This document shows, piece after piece, positions 36,024 through 58,362 of a DNA stretch of 64,000 nucleotides (positions within the stretch are counted from its first letter, which is position 1; each line of letters starts with the position of its first letter). A program made the translations under genes and the position numbers. The stretch covers positions 195,001 through 259,000 of the forward strand of contig JAUJYZ010000745.1 in NCBI GenBank assembly GCA_033675265.1, in the 5' to 3' direction. This DNA comes from Actinostola sp. cb2023. Lineage: Eukaryota; Cnidaria; Anthozoa; Actiniaria; Actinostolidae. The notes beneath the pieces are model-generated. The model saw only the letters and a program-made list of their open reading frames with translations, made no database searches and was not told the DNA's origin.

Positions 36024-36585
36024 AATTTGTTAAACTGATGGCGTCAATAGGGCGCACAGTTTCAACTAACAGAATCCTCAACTTCCTTGCGTGCACACCC
36101 AACCAAAAAATATTAACATGTAATCTTATGAAATACTCGCGCAATTAATAAATAATTAACACCACTCGAGATGATAGAACATTGTTCCAAATTGCACTCG
36201 CTTTATACGGCTTATGCAATTTTAATTAGGAACAATATATTTCCAAGAATCACTCATGGCGTTACTCGTTCTCATATGTTTACCTATAGTAAAAAAATAA
36301 CGATTAATTGTACTCTTCTCGTCCAATCAGATTCGAGTTAATTTGTTGACTCTATTATAAGCATAAATATACCTTCTTATTTATTTACTTTTTATTTTTA
36401 TTATTTTTTATTCTTCTTGCAGAAAACAAACGAACTATCGAAATTACCCATGCTCCCTTTCGGTCTTGTCGCGTTGTGCTTTGAGTGAAACGGCTGTGCA
36501 CTCGTCGTCCAAGTAACTAGAGGATCATGGGAGTTACTATTTACCAAAACTTGAGAAGTAGCAAAAGCCGCCGGTGTACGAGTAT

Positions 36586-36988
36586 CCACAGGGAGCCCAA
36601 GCTCATTATCTGTGAAGACCGTTTTATTTGCATATTTACAGTAAATGTATGTGGCTTTCAATCATCCCTCCGTATTTCAAGATTTTTCGTAAATAATAAA
36701 ACTTTTGTTCACTAATGTGTTGTTCTTACTACTTTCGATGTTGTGACGTTGTGATGACGTTTCAGCGCCATATTAGAGCGTTTTTGTATTTTCGTTAAAA
36801 ACACTCTAATAGCGCTGAAACGCCGTCACAACATCGAAAGTAGTAAGAACAACACATTAGTGAAAAAAAGTTTTATTATTTACGAACTCTTGAAATACGG
36901 AGGGATGATTTAAAGCCACATACATTTACTGTAAATTAATATGCAAATAAAACGGTCTTCACAGATAATGAGCTTGGGCTCCCTGTGG
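36586..36988. mobile_element. Palindromic element, CCACAGGGAGCCC family (403 bp)
   Basis: Arms of about 190 bp, ends CCACAGGGAGCCCAAGCTCA and its complement, flanked by AGTAT on both sides (GAGTATC if the terminal base is shared). Confidence 0.8.
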
Positions 36989-37114
36989 AGTATCCTGCCA
37001 GAAAACGTTGGATCTAATGTATAGATCTAAATGGTCAAAAATAATGTTAAATAAAGCAAGTAGTCCAAGGACTCAGCAAAGACCAATACAACGTATATAT
37101 TTTTGGTGACTATA

Positions 37115-37165
37115 TTTCGGCTAGCCAGACTAGCCTTCTTCAGGTTAGGGAGATAGTTACAAATG
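37115..37165 (-). repeat. Hairpin-GAAA retroelement-tail motif
   Basis: On the - strand: CCTGAAGAAGGCTAG, loop, CTAGCCGAAATATAGTC. Flanked at some distance by inverted gactcagcaaaga (37073 and 37199). Same architecture as 32345-32390. Confidence 0.45.
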
Positions 37166-37742
37166 GGAAATACAAATATATATAGCTATTACACAATCTT
37201 TGCTGAGTCCTTCACTATTAATATACCACTGAGTCTTTAGACCCGATCGAAATTAAATGCCTGATCAATTAATTTTCACACAAAAAATCAGCAAATTCGG
37301 TTTGAATATTTACTGGCTGCAAAGCTCATCATGATACTTCTTAAATAATTAAATTATTTAAATTACGGGTCATGAATGGTTAGCCCCTATAGGCCATATC
37401 CTGTTCCTATTCTATTTATAGTACTATTTCCATTGTTCTAGAGCCAATCAGATTGCCAAGTAAAACGAATTAATTATTGGTGTTTCTAGCTAAAAATAGC
37501 CTGATCTAGGAACAGGATGGCTTACGATAGTCGATAGTATAACACATGAAGGCTTCTATTCATAAACTACTGGTTATAGATAGGAAAATTTAATTCAAGT
37601 CATTGGAAACAATTCTCTGATTGAACGACCGGACAATTAGCCTTTTCCATATAGAGCGGGAAACTGGGTTCGAGTTTAATGTTTAATGTTTAATAACTCT
37701 TTGTCAACTATACAACCTGATATAACATAACATAAAATAAAA

Positions 37743-38055
37743 TAAACGAAGGAGGGGCGCTTATTCGAGGGAGGCGCTTAAACAAGGAGGGGCACTTAAT
37801 CGAGGAGGGCGTTTAAACGAGGAGGGGCTCTTAATCGAGGGGAGCGTTTAAACGAGGAGGGGCGCTTTTCGAGGGGGGCGCATAAACGAGGAGGGGCGCT
37901 TATTCGAGGGGGCGCATAAACGAGGAGGGGCGCTTAATCGAGGGGGGAGTTTAAATTAGGAGGGGCGCTTATTCGAGGGGGCGCTTAAACGAGGAGGGGC
38001 GCTTAATCGAGGGGAGGCGCTTAAGCGAGGGGAGCGAGGACGCTTAATCGGGGGT
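37743..38055. repeat. GC-rich minisatellite, ~34-bp unit
   Basis: Unit gaggaggggcgcttaatcgaggggggcgcttaaac, about nine degenerate copies, G-rich on the + strand. Confidence 0.9.
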
Positions 38056-38077
38056 GGGCTTGGGCTTCCTGTGATTG

Positions 38078-38118
<41 letters not shown>

Positions 38119-38265
38119 GCTGTCATAATACTAATCCTACTACTACTACTAATTAGCTGTCAGTGTTTATTAGATGCAAAGGAACAAAAGAAAACAAAAG
38201 AGTGAGTGTCTAATAGTGCGTATTGGTGTAGTTAGTAATGCCCAGGTTTATTGGAATCACTCTAA

Positions 38266-38385
38266 TGCTAATACTAATACTAATAATACTAATACTAATA
38301 CTAATAATACTAATAATACTACTAATACTAATACTATCGAGTACACTCTTAATACTAATAAGTATACTACTAATAATAATAATTA
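38266..38385. repeat. (AATACT)n / (AAT)n microsatellite
   Basis: Degenerate taatactaata tract. Pure (AAT)n runs lie nearby at 38085-38117 and 38600-38632. Confidence 0.9.
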
Positions 38386-38600
38386 AATTCCTAAAAGACC
38401 AATGGCGCTACTACAATTAATTAATGAAAAATAAATACTACTTGTTAGTTTATCCATGAGATCAAATACTTTTTTTGTCTTAAAGTTGCACGTAGCTGAT
38501 TGTACTGGAGGGGAGCAGAGGGGAGGGGGTCCTTTTTCGAAATTTGCAATTAATTAAAATGTAATAATAATAATAATGATTCATATTTCACATAGTTTAC

Positions 38601-38634
<34 letters not shown>

Positions 38635-38668
38635 TCTCTATTTCTGGCAATGCTTGTTATAATAATCA

Positions 38669-38760
<92 letters not shown>
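38669..38760. repeat. (AAT)n microsatellite
   Basis: About 30 uninterrupted units, abutting the end of a dispersed element at 38762. Confidence 0.95.
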
Positions 38761-38761
<1 letters not shown>

Positions 38762-38763
<2 letters not shown>

Positions 38764-39929
38764 GACGCTCAATGAGCGTACACTCGGGCTTATGACAAGG
38801 ACAATGTCAGTTGCGTGAGGAGAGACCTGACAATGACTGACAGTTGCGTGACGAGGGAGACTATGTATATACATGTATGTGTCGAGTTCATTTGATTTGC
38901 CTTTGACTTTGAGTTCATTTGATTATCTTTTGACTTTGAGTTCAATCGATTTGATTTTGATGAGTTCGTGTAAAGGCCCGCTCTCTAGCTTCAGATCCCG
39001 AAACGTCGAGTTTGGAATCGAGTTCGAGTTCGGGTTCGAGTTACGGTTCGAACGTCGAATAAAACTATTCGACCCGTTTCTGGCGCCATCAATATGCAAC
39101 CTCAAGTGACCTCAAGTACGTTTGAAAACGTATGATATACGTACTTCGAACAATCGGAGATCTTTATCGATACTCATCGATACAAATAATCTTTCTTGTC
39201 ACGCAACTATCATTGTCATATTAAATACCCGACTATACGCTCATTGAGCGTCTTCTTCTGTAACAGATCCCTGAAATCTAATGACGTTTTGATTTCGATT
39301 GTATTTTTGCCGTTCACTGACCTGTTTTGAGCGTGGAAATTATGTTTTAAATAGCGCTTAACGTGGCGGTTCTAAAATTAGATCGCGTAATAAATGTATG
39401 ACTCAGACAAGGATCATACAACTGTCATCGTACTGAAAAGAACACGGATTTTCGAACATTGACCTTTCTCGCCTTTGCTTTGATGTAGTTTTGAAGTACG
39501 ATTTTTACGATTCCTTTTCCTTGTGAATTTTTCAAACGTGGAATAAAATAAACATTCATCATGAGTTATTGAAAATGATACGTCTTGAGGTTGCATAGGT
39601 CAGATGGTTCTGATAACGCCCTCACGTTTGTATTTGTTAAATATATTTTAAGCGAGCTTCTAGTCCTTCTACCACTTCTAGTCATTGAACGATGAACTAG
39701 AATCCTGACCTTTAATAGCTTGAAGATCTACAGCTGCTTTCAAAACTAAGATTCAAATCTACTTGAGTCCTGTGTGTCGTTTGTTTTTTTCTTATCTGCT
39801 GAGTAATCTTGAAACTCGATACGATTAAATACGTCGCATACTTTCGTCATTCTTTAGCCGAACAAAACTACGACTACTACTACCGAAAAACGCATTTTAT
39901 AACTCGGGCTTCCTTCGGAAGGGCCCGAG
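38762..39929 (-). mobile_element. Dispersed element with terminal hairpins, copy 1
   Basis: Bounded by the hairpin acgctcaatgagcgt on one side and ctcgggcttccttcggaagggcccgag on the other; flanked by AAT repeats at both edges. Shares tacgatttttacgattccttttcctt and other blocks with copy 2 (49668-50925), in the opposite orientation. Confidence 0.6.
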
Positions 39930-39984
39930 TAATAATAATAATAATAATAATTATTATTATTATTATTATTATAATTATTATAAT

Positions 39985-40200
39985 AATGATTATTATTACA
40001 GAACTATGATAAGTATAGAAATGGAAACTAATGAGTAACATATACAGAACAAATGTTCGGAAAAATCAGACGCCTCGAGCGGGATTCGAACCCACGACAC
40101 CCCGATTTCATGACAGGTGCTCTACCCACTGAGCTACCGAGGCAACTACAGTGGCGTGGAGTTCAAATTAGCTCAAAGACGCTGATTTTAACCGAACATT
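39985..40200 (-). mobile_element. tRNA-derived SINE, copy 1
   Basis: The tRNA-like part is 40072-40143 (-), with a 7-bp acceptor stem, a D arm GCTC/GAGC and a T arm GTGGG-TTCGAAT-CCCGC. The anticodon stem has a mismatch and position 33 is A instead of T, so it is not a working tRNA. Downstream sequence (tccgaacatttgttctgtat...) and an (AAT/ATT)n tail are shared with the other copies. Confidence 0.8.
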
Positions 40201-40676
40201 TGCTCCCAGGCCTCACGGAACTCATCACCAACTATTCCGGTCATCTGAGCCCGCGATGAACAGCGGTCTCCCCCAATCGAATAATGAAAATGGCGAATAC
40301 AAATACAAGGCTTGATGGGGAAGCGATCAAATCAAGGCAAATAAAAGTCTATGTTCTGAAGAATATTAATTTGCCGCGGTAGAATAGCATTCCACTACTC
40401 CTTATACTTTGTTCTGGCTAATGAAAAATTACAAAAATATAATTTTCTACCTTTCGTTTGAAAATCTTCGATCGACGTCAGTATCGTCCATACTGCCTCT
40501 GTAAATTTGGATAAAAACATGCGAAAGTGCGAAGTTCCAAGTCGAATTGTCGAAATACGGATGACTCTGTCCAATTTGCCGCGGTGGATTTATAAAGTAG
40601 GCATACCAGTAAGATCACTCACGAAAGCGCGTCTAGATTGGAGATAATTCTACCTTTCGTTTGTGGCTTTGAAAAT

Positions 40677-41143
40677 GGGTGTCAGAAAAACGAAGACCCG
40701 GAAAAACGAAGACCGAAGACCTAAGACCCCGGAAAAACGAAGACCCTAAAACGAGGACCCCCGGAAAAACGAAGACCCTAAAACGAAGACCCCCGGAAAA
40801 ACGAAGACCCTATAACGAAGACCCCCGGAAAAACGAAGACCCTAAAACGAAGACCCCGGAAAAACGAAGACCCTAAAACGAAGACCCCGGAAAAACGAAG
40901 ACCCTAAAACGAAGACCCCAGGAAAAACGAAGACCCTAAAACGAAGACCCCGGAAAAACGAAGACCCTAAAACGAAGACCCCAGGAAAAACGAAGACCCT
41001 AAAACGAAGACCCCGGAAAAACGAAGACCCTAAATCGAAGACCCCAGGAAAAACGAAGACCCTAAAACGAAGACCCCAGGAAAAACGAAGACCCTAAAGC
41101 GAAGACCCCAGGAAAAACGAAGACCCTAAAACGAAGACCCAGG
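40677..41143. repeat. 31-bp tandem array, left arm
   Basis: About 15 units, with c/a variation in ccccgg versus cccagg. Open as an Arg/Lys/Thr-rich frame, an artefact. Confidence 0.95.
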
Positions 41144-41262
41144 CTTTTATTCGAATTCTGTCACTGTATGCATGTATAAGTTATTAAATCAACGATAAGC
41201 AATAAATTACCAACCAGAGTTCGCCGGTTCTGATGAATCGTATCAGCTGTCGGCCGGAGATC

Positions 41263-42616
41263 TGATTGAAACTGAAACCTTCCTTGTTCGAGTAGGTGTT
41301 CTAGTAAAAGTAGAGAAAGGTCTTTATATAAACGGCCACAAACAAAGCGATCGCGAAGTGATCGATCGGCGTTATCGGCGCCATTTTAAATTGTCAACAA
41401 CACAGGAAACCCAAAACTGATGCCTGGCGCGATTTGCATGGCATCATGTTCTCGCTTTTTCATTGGTTGATGGAATTTGTAAACAAACATCTTGCCGTTT
41501 TGATTGGTTTGATTTTGACAAGCAAACCATTTGCTTGTCAAATCAGTTTTCAATTTCACCCTTGCCCTTGGTAGGTCTTGACACAAATATCTCGAAAAAT
41601 GGCCTAAATATGTTTCCGGAAATTCTCGAAAAAATCTCTAAATATCCCAAAAAAAATTCTAAATATCTCGAGAATTTCTCTAAATATCCCCATATATCCA
41701 TATTATTATTATTTTCACCGGCTTCCATTGTAGTAAAAGATCAAATAATGAGAAGGGAAATAAACAGCCTTGAGTTATTAACTCGGTCGAAACGGCTCTA
41801 AAAAACATGGTCGACTGCAAATTGGTGACTGGATGAAGTACTTGAAAGCCCTGAAAATATGCGGGGCGGCCCCCAACTTTGATCCCAGGATCACAGGGAT
41901 CCCGTAGCGCCAATTTGGTTTGATTTCACTAGTTTTCAGTGAGGTTTGGTCGTTTTTAGTAGTCATTTGGGGTTTTAGACCCAAGATTAAGTCCTAAATA
42001 TCCAAAAATATCATATTTTTTTCTAAATATCGATATCTCGTGTTTTTCTAAATATCCCAGGAGCTTCTAAATATCTCAAAAAATATCCGGATATTTGTGC
42101 CAAGGCCTAGCCCTTGGCTTGCAGTATTTACATTTGTAACTATTATGCAGATCTAATCAGCCAAAATCAGTTCAAAATCAAAGTTTTCAAGTCTGAAAGA
42201 AACTCTCATAGAATTAATTATCAGTGGGGAAAGCTTCACCCTGTGCCTGGTCATTGTGTGAGATCTGAAAGATGTCTTTTTGACAGTCAACAAAGCCGAA
42301 AAAATGAAAAATGCAGTCAATGACGAATGACATGGAGCCAATGCACGAGGTCGCTTGAAAAACAGCACTTCAGCGGAGTATTTGATGGGGTCCTTTGATG
42401 GTCCAAAAGTTAACAAATGAACTATTTTTCGCCGTGAATAGCATCGATACGATAGATGTAGTTTTTACTTGAAGAACAAACTTGACAAATTAAAATGGCG
42501 CCGATAACGCCGATCGATCACTTCGCGATCGCTTTGTTTGTGGCCGTTTATATAAAGACCTTTCTCTACTTTTACTAGAACAACTACTCGAACAAGGAAG
42601 GTTTCAGTTTCAATCA
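41263..42616. mobile_element. TIR element nested in the 4.0-kb foldback
   Basis: TGATTGAAACTGAAACCTTCC... is mirrored at 42480-42616, arms about 140 bp. The arms are open in one frame (ETETFLVRV...GLYINGHKQSDREVIDRR), which may be a captured coding fragment or chance. Confidence 0.65.
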
Positions 42617-43736
42617 GGGGCACTGTCACGACGCATGCGTCAATTTTAATGATATTCAGAGATTTTAATGATATGCAGAGGTCAACGAACTCGTCTGTGT
42701 TTACGAAGAGAATCGCGCTAGTAAATTTCAATGTGTTTTGAAAGTGTTTTACGATCAAGTTTTCGCAGAGTGCTTCCAAGTTATTCAGAATATACAACCT
42801 TTACAGCGTGTGACCTAAATATCATGAAATAAGTACTTATTATAGCGACTTCTGGTGAAGGAACGGCATTAAATAGCAGACAATCCGAGGTGACAACTCA
42901 GGTCTCAGATGAAGTTATTCACATTTCACATCGCTAAAAACCAAGTCCATATTACTTCTTTGCTTCAAAAAAGACTAACGAAGATGTACATGTCACTACT
43001 GTATAAGGTACTCGTGTTTTCTTAAATTGTAAGAGTACAAAAGAGTGCAAAAAGAATTGCACAAAATAATTCCCGTGTGAAAAGTATAATCACTGAGTTC
43101 TCTTTGCCGTTGTGTCACTACTTCCAAACCTCGCAGAAATAAAAACTCATACAATGTGACAGTTGTTTGCAATAGCTTCAGTACATGCATATGAACTCGA
43201 AGGAATACATTGATATGATGTATGCAACTGAGTTCTTTTTGAGAACATAATAATTCGAGTGAATAAGTCAATGAACGCGTTGTCAAACATTGTTGTTGTC
43301 GTTCGGAATACTTTCCTACCTCCTTTGGTACTCCAGAGCTGTTAAGGAGAAGTATAGCGAACTCAGAATATGTAGTATAACCGTATTCTATCTTCCTAGT
43401 AAACCAAAACTTATAAACCTGTCGCCTGAATACATTCGTTGTCAACCACTACATCCCGGCGGCCGCCATGAGAAGCCATCGCCATCGCTCTCGCGGATTA
43501 AATAAAAAGCGTATAAAATTGGACTTCAAACCAAAAATAACTACCTACAAATACGAAACAACAATCAATCTAAGTACTGAATAAGTATCATCTTCTAGAG
43601 TGCAAGGATTACAATGATATAACTCGATATATTAACACACTGAATTTGAATTTTCCTCGGGTCTCTTGAAAGCGTTGGTCAACGATTTCAAGATTGAAGC
43701 CAAGATTCGCGCATGCGCGTGTCGTGACAGTGCCCC
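42617..43736. mobile_element. TIR element (1.1 kb) with GGGGCACTGTCACGAC ends
   Basis: Ends GGGGCACTGTCACGACGCATGCG and its near complement, directly abutting the preceding element. Confidence 0.65.
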
Positions 43737-43743
43737 TTTAAGC

Positions 43744-44295
43744 TTAAAGTGCTACTTAGACGAAAATCGATCGAAGTTTAATTTAGCTGAAACTTCACTG
43801 AAATAATCTCAAAGAGCCATACAGTTACTGGTTAATATGTTTTCTCAAAATTCCTATGGGAAGTATTACATTTTTATGAATCTTTAGAAGTGTCAGTGAG
43901 GTCATCTACTCAACCCTAACAATCAACACAGCTTCGATACATAGTTTCTTGAATTATTTTATTTCTATGAAGCTAAAAGTTTGGGTGAAGGAGTTTTCTT
44001 ACATTATTTGTGCTTAGAATTGATTGTCTGACCAGTTGTCTTCAATGCAGAGCTGTTATCTGAACAAAACATTGAGATATTTTGACTCACAAAATACAAA
44101 GAAATGTATGGAGCTGAATGTTGGGTTGAGTAGATGACGTCACTGACTCCTCTAAAGATTCATGAAAATATAGTACTTCCCTCTGGAATATCGAAAAAAG
44201 ATTTTAGCTAGTTATTATTAGACCCTGGAAGAATTATTCAATGAAGTTTCAGCTAAATTAAACTTCGATCGATTTTCGTCTAAGTAGCACTTTAA
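43744..44295. mobile_element. TTAA-type MITE, AAGTGCTACTTAG family, full copy (552 bp)
   Basis: TTAAAGTGCTACTTAGACGA is mirrored by TCGTCTAAGTAGCACTTTAA. Best reference copy for the fragments at 1-150 and 18568-18914. Confidence 0.8.
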
Positions 44296-44356
44296 GCTTA
44301 TATCGTTGATTTAATAACTTATACATGCAACAGTGACAGAATTCGAATAAAAGCCT

Positions 44357-44694
44357 GGGTCTTCGTTTTAGGGTCTTCGTTTTTCCTGGGGTCTTCGTTT
44401 TAGGGTCTTCGTTTTTCCTGGGGTCTTCGTTTTAGGGTCTTCGTTTTTCCGGGGTCTTCGTTTTAGGGTCTTCGTTTTTCCGGGGTCTTCGCTTTAGGGT
44501 CTTCGTTTTTCCTGGGGTCTTCGATTTAGGGTCTTCGTTTTTCCGGGGTCTTCGTTTTAGGGTCTTCGTTTTTCCGGGGGTCTTCGTTTTAGGGTCTTCG
44601 TTTTTCCGGGGGTCTTCGTTTTAGGGTCTTCGGTTTTTCCGGGGTCTTAGGTCTTCGGTCTTCGTTTTTCCGGGTCTTCGTTTTTCTGACACCC
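44357..44694. repeat. 31-bp tandem array, right arm
   Basis: Reverse complement of the left array with fewer units (about 11), so the arms differ in copy number. Confidence 0.95.
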
Positions 44695-45190
44695 CTTTGA
44701 AAATGCTCCATTATGACACCGTGAGAACACCAAATGTCCGCTTGCGGTGGAAGAAGAATAGTGAAGTTTGAAGTCGAAACTTTACCGAAAATCGTCATGT
44801 TTGGTATCAAAATAAAGCCCAAATATCCAGCTTTCATTTGCCGTAAAGATCCATGGGATAGCTGTTAAAGCACAGGGATACCGTCGCAAGTAAGTTTGAT
44901 TTCTCCAAGTCCGGGTCTGAGGGCGCTTGGGCTCCCTGTGCTATTGCTCAAAATCGTCAAACCGAGTTAGTATTTCCGTTTTAAAATGTTTCTTCGATAA
45001 TATTGCGCTCTAAATATACATAACACATACAGTTTGGTAGTTGCTTTCAATTCGAATGGTGTTTAATTCACAAGAGGAGCCTTATTGAACGTGTTTAGGA
45101 GCGAATTTGACTGATACTCTAAGTATATTTTCCAAAGTCACGCCGTTGCGTGACCTACGGGTAAGGATGACCGGAATAGTTGGCGATGTG

Positions 45191-45710
45191 GGAATTGCTT
45201 AAATTCTGTAATGACGTAAGAACCGCATCACGCAGTCACATAGTCATATTAATGGCTTAACTGCATCACGCAGTCACATTAAATCAGAATAACTGATATC
45301 AGAGCCATACAACCATCCATCCAAATTACTTGATCATGATAAAGAAACTACGATGAGCATAGACAGAACAAATGTTCGGAAAAAAATCAGGCGCCTCCAG
45401 CGGGATTCGAACCCACGACACCCCGATTTCATGACAGGTGCTCTACCCACTGAGCTACCGAGGCAACTATTGTGGCGTGAAGTTCAAATTAGCTCAAAGA
45501 CGCTGATTTTAACCGAACATTTGCTCCCAGACCTTACGGAACTGGGAATTGCTTCTCTGTAATGACGTAAGAACCGCATCACGCAGTCACATAGTCATAT
45601 GAGTAAAGTATATATATTAATGGCTTAACTGCATCGCGCAGTCATATTAAATCAGAATAACTGATATCAGAGCCATCCAACCATCCATCCAAATTAGTGA
45701 TAAAGAACTA
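45191..45710. repeat. Direct duplication around a SINE
   Basis: About 140-bp direct repeats, 45191-45335 and 45545-45700 (gtaatgacgtaagaaccgca, ttaaatcagaataactgata, catccatccaaatta), separated by SINE copy 2. Confidence 0.8.
45353..45535 (-). mobile_element. tRNA-derived SINE, copy 2
   Basis: tRNA-like part 45393-45464 (-), nearly identical to copy 1 including A at position 33, with the same about 80-bp upstream block (gcgtctttgagctaatttg). Confidence 0.8.
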
Positions 45711-45742
45711 TGATAAGTATAGAAATGGAAACTAATATATGT

Positions 45743-45870
45743 AGCTCGGTAGCTCAGTGGGTAGAGCACCTGTCATGAAATCGGGGTGTCGTGTGGGTTC
45801 GAACCCCGCGCTCGCGGCGTCTGATTTATTCCGAACATTTGTTCTGTATATTACTCATAAGTTTCCATTA

Positions 45871-45936
<66 letters not shown>
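45743..45936 (+). mobile_element. tRNA-derived SINE, copy 3, with (ATT)n tail
   Basis: tRNA-like head 45743-45818 with a slightly altered T arm, then tccgaacatttgttctgtat..., ending in about 24 att units. It lacks the upstream block of the other copies. Confidence 0.8.
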
Positions 45937-45937
<1 letters not shown>

Positions 45938-47518
45938 AATAAATCTTAAATTAAATGGTCCATGATTAGTTAACGTTAGTATAAGATAATAAGATAAGCA
46001 AATAACTGAATGTCAGTACCGTAAGCCTTTATAACCCCCTACTGAGTCTCGTTCCGATTTCACATCTTTTATTGTGAACAAATTTCACGGCCAAAAATTC
46101 AATTTGGGAAGTCAAATTTTTTTCGCGTTTTTCGTGTCATTTTCTCCATTTGCATACGAGAATGGGATGAAATTCGGTCATTCTTTGTCAACTGAACCCA
46201 GTACGCTCAGCAAATGACAGCTCAATTGCATGTTAAAATTCTTATGCAATTTTTGGTATAACACCTTTGTTGAAATGGTGTGATTGCTGAAGCTAAAGTA
46301 AATTTGTTTCAGAAAAGCACTTCCACAATTTCTTTGAGCAGTTTTAACCCGGCGCCGTGACACGATATTCGATCATTTGGAGTCCACTTTCCTTACACTG
46401 CATGGTCTATTCTGTCCAATATTACTGAAACGAGCGCGGTGACCCCAATTTTTTTTTTCTTTTTTGATAATAAAAACTCAAAAATCCTTCACCTTCTAAA
46501 TTCAGCGATTTTTCAATATATATGGGAAGATATACTAAGGAAATACCTTAAAAGACTTGTGTTTGATTTCCTCTCCCCCAATTCAAGCTGCTTAGAGGCT
46601 ATAGTCACTCGATCTTGGAAATACGTGCTCTTCAAATCTTGGAAATTCATTGGCAATTATTAGTCGAAAAATGTTCAATTTTGGATATTTCCAATGAATT
46701 ACCTGGATTTGAAGAGCGCAGATTTTTCCAGCGAATCGGCGTCTTTTGACAACAAAATGTAAATGCATTTTAACAAATACTCGTTACTCAATAATTTATC
46801 CTAAGCACCGGCCACTGCTTTAATTATTCCATAATATCGTCCTAAATATGAAAGACGATCAAATGTGGTTTTTGAATATTTATTGGAGCTTGTCATCTTT
46901 GAAAAACGACGTATAGTACAAACTGATAGTTTTTCTAAAAAAGGAATTATATGTAGTATTACAGATTTACACCTGTGAGTTCTGACCGCATCTATTACGT
47001 TAAGAGAATGAGTACTGGGTAACGTACATGATCACCATGGTTACAGAAGGACTTGGAGAACTCACTAAAACACAAGCATTAATTAGATGGTTGAAGTAAA
47101 GACTGTCCTGCATGAAGCTATATCTAAGCGAGTAGCTAAAATGATTCTGTCCTTAACATCAAATGCCTGGGATTAATAACAACAGAAATTCATGACACAG
47201 TCACCAAAGTGGTGTCATGAAAGTTTAACGATGAACCCGATTACTAAAGACCAATCAAAATCGCTAGACGTGCTGCATCAGTCTATCAAGAATGTGTTGT
47301 CTTTGACTCTCTTTGAGCTGGGGAATTGATAACACGCTGATATAACCAAGCTTGGAGTATCGATTTCTTCATTTCAAGCATCCCGGATGACAGAACCAAA
47401 ACATTTCACCGGTAAACCACGCTGTCTTCACTTGAAGTTCAGATATCGCCACTGAAGCTGGCACTTGGACGTTGAAAGCCAAGTGCGTTGTAGTAATACT
47501 TGTTGTTTATATTTATGC
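45937..47518. other. Upstream region of the K2P gene
   Basis: No gene recognised. A ggtgacccc-attttt repeat fragment lies at 46438 and a short palindrome (tgacacagtcaccaaagtggtgtca) at 47194. No clear core promoter. Confidence 0.35.
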
Positions 47519-47548
47519 ATGAGACTTAGCTTTACCAACTCGCCGATA

Positions 47549-57431
<9,883 letters not shown>

Positions 57432-57496
57432 TAGTAGTAATAATATTAATAATAATATAGTAATCTAATGAGTCGTGAATGATTACCACAGTCAAG

Positions 57497-57502
57497 AATA
57501 AA
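57497..57502 (+). promoter_or_regulatory. Candidate polyadenylation signal of the K2P gene
   Basis: AATAAA 66 bases after the K2P stop codon, followed by a TG-rich stretch (ttcctgtgtgtac), which suits cleavage and polyadenylation. Confidence 0.5.
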
Positions 57503-57569
57503 CATTTGGTACGTCACTTCCTGTGTGTACTATATATATATATATATATATAGCTAATTGCATAATCAT

Positions 57570-57800
57570 AGAAGCTGAGACCGCAAGGATGGATGGGAAA
57601 TCAGTTCATGATCCGCATTACATGTAGATATGCTCAATGTTCTCGTAAATTTGAAGGTATATGAGCTATTTAACTAAGATCCTACAAGTCTGGATAAAAA
57701 GGTCGATGATTTGACGATGTTATTTGAGAGTTTTAATTTCCCAGAATTCCTTTTGGTCATAGCTTTCATGATTTTCGACCCGACAACGATTATGCAATTA
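57570..57800. repeat. Dispersed repeat, copy 2 (copy 1 at 13025-13345)
   Basis: Same blocks as copy 1, just downstream of the K2P polyadenylation site; preceded by a (TA)n run at 57532-57552. Confidence 0.75.
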
Positions 57801-58089
57801 GCTATATACACTTTGTGCGTTTAATCGTTCAGTGCGGCATCAAACAACTGTTGGTAGCAAATGAATACTCTTGATAAGAGACAAGCTCAAGATTAATCAA
57901 TGTGCAATCGCTATTCCTGATGTGACTGAATAGTGTTTTTTAAACTACTTGAGTTAACATCGGCAGAAGTACATAACTATTTATGATAAATGACAGATCT
58001 ATTATACAGATGTACACTTCTAGTTATGTTATTCTGATATCGGTTGTTCCACAAATAGTCCACTTCACAGTTCTCTGCGCCATATCTTG

Positions 58090-58250
58090 AAAGGTAGCCG
58101 TGCCTTTGCATCGAAGCCAGAGCAACGGTGATCTTGCAATGATAGAGACATTGTCCAAGGTGTTAAAAAAGGTCTCTATCATTGCAAGCTCACCGTTGGT
58201 CTCGCTTCGATGCAAAGGCTACCTTTCAAGATGGCGCAGGCCGGGAACTG
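58090..58250. mobile_element. Hairpin MITE related to the 27188-28589 ends
   Basis: tgaaaggtagccgtgcctttgcatcgaag is mirrored by cttcgatgcaaaggctacctttca; centre ctatcattgcaa. Confidence 0.75.
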
Positions 58251-58362
58251 TCAAGGGGACTATTGAAAGAAAACTAAGATGCCTTATTTATTAGAATCGT
58301 TAGCAATGGGTATATCAAACCAAAGAAAAGAGTTCCCCTACAAGTGTGTTACAAACTTCGTC

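Larger units (their letters stand above)
40677..44694. mobile_element. 4.0-kb foldback element with 31-bp tandem-repeat arms and 10-bp target duplication
   Basis: Perfect 10-bp duplication CTTTGAAAAT at 40667-40676 and 44695-44704. Ends GGGTGTCAGAAAAACGAAGA and its complement. Both arms are arrays of a 31-bp unit (acgaagaccctaaa + acgaagaccccggaaaa): left 40677-41143, right 44357-44694. They then continue as a shared inner arm to 41205 and from 44296 (aggcttttattcgaattctg). The middle is filled by nested TIR elements; no transposase frame is seen. Confidence 0.9.

Noticed and set aside
40072..40143. tRNA gene
   Set aside because: A at position 33, mismatch in the anticodon stem, and the same body and tail in three copies show it is a SINE head.
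42996..43445. 149-codon - strand frame as a gene
   Set aside because: Lies in a TIR element, has no domain, and its composition is not protein-like.
47465..47518. N-terminal extension of the K2P channel from 47465
   Set aside because: The frame there begins with TTG, not ATG; the first ATGs are 47519 (weak context) and 47549 (good context).
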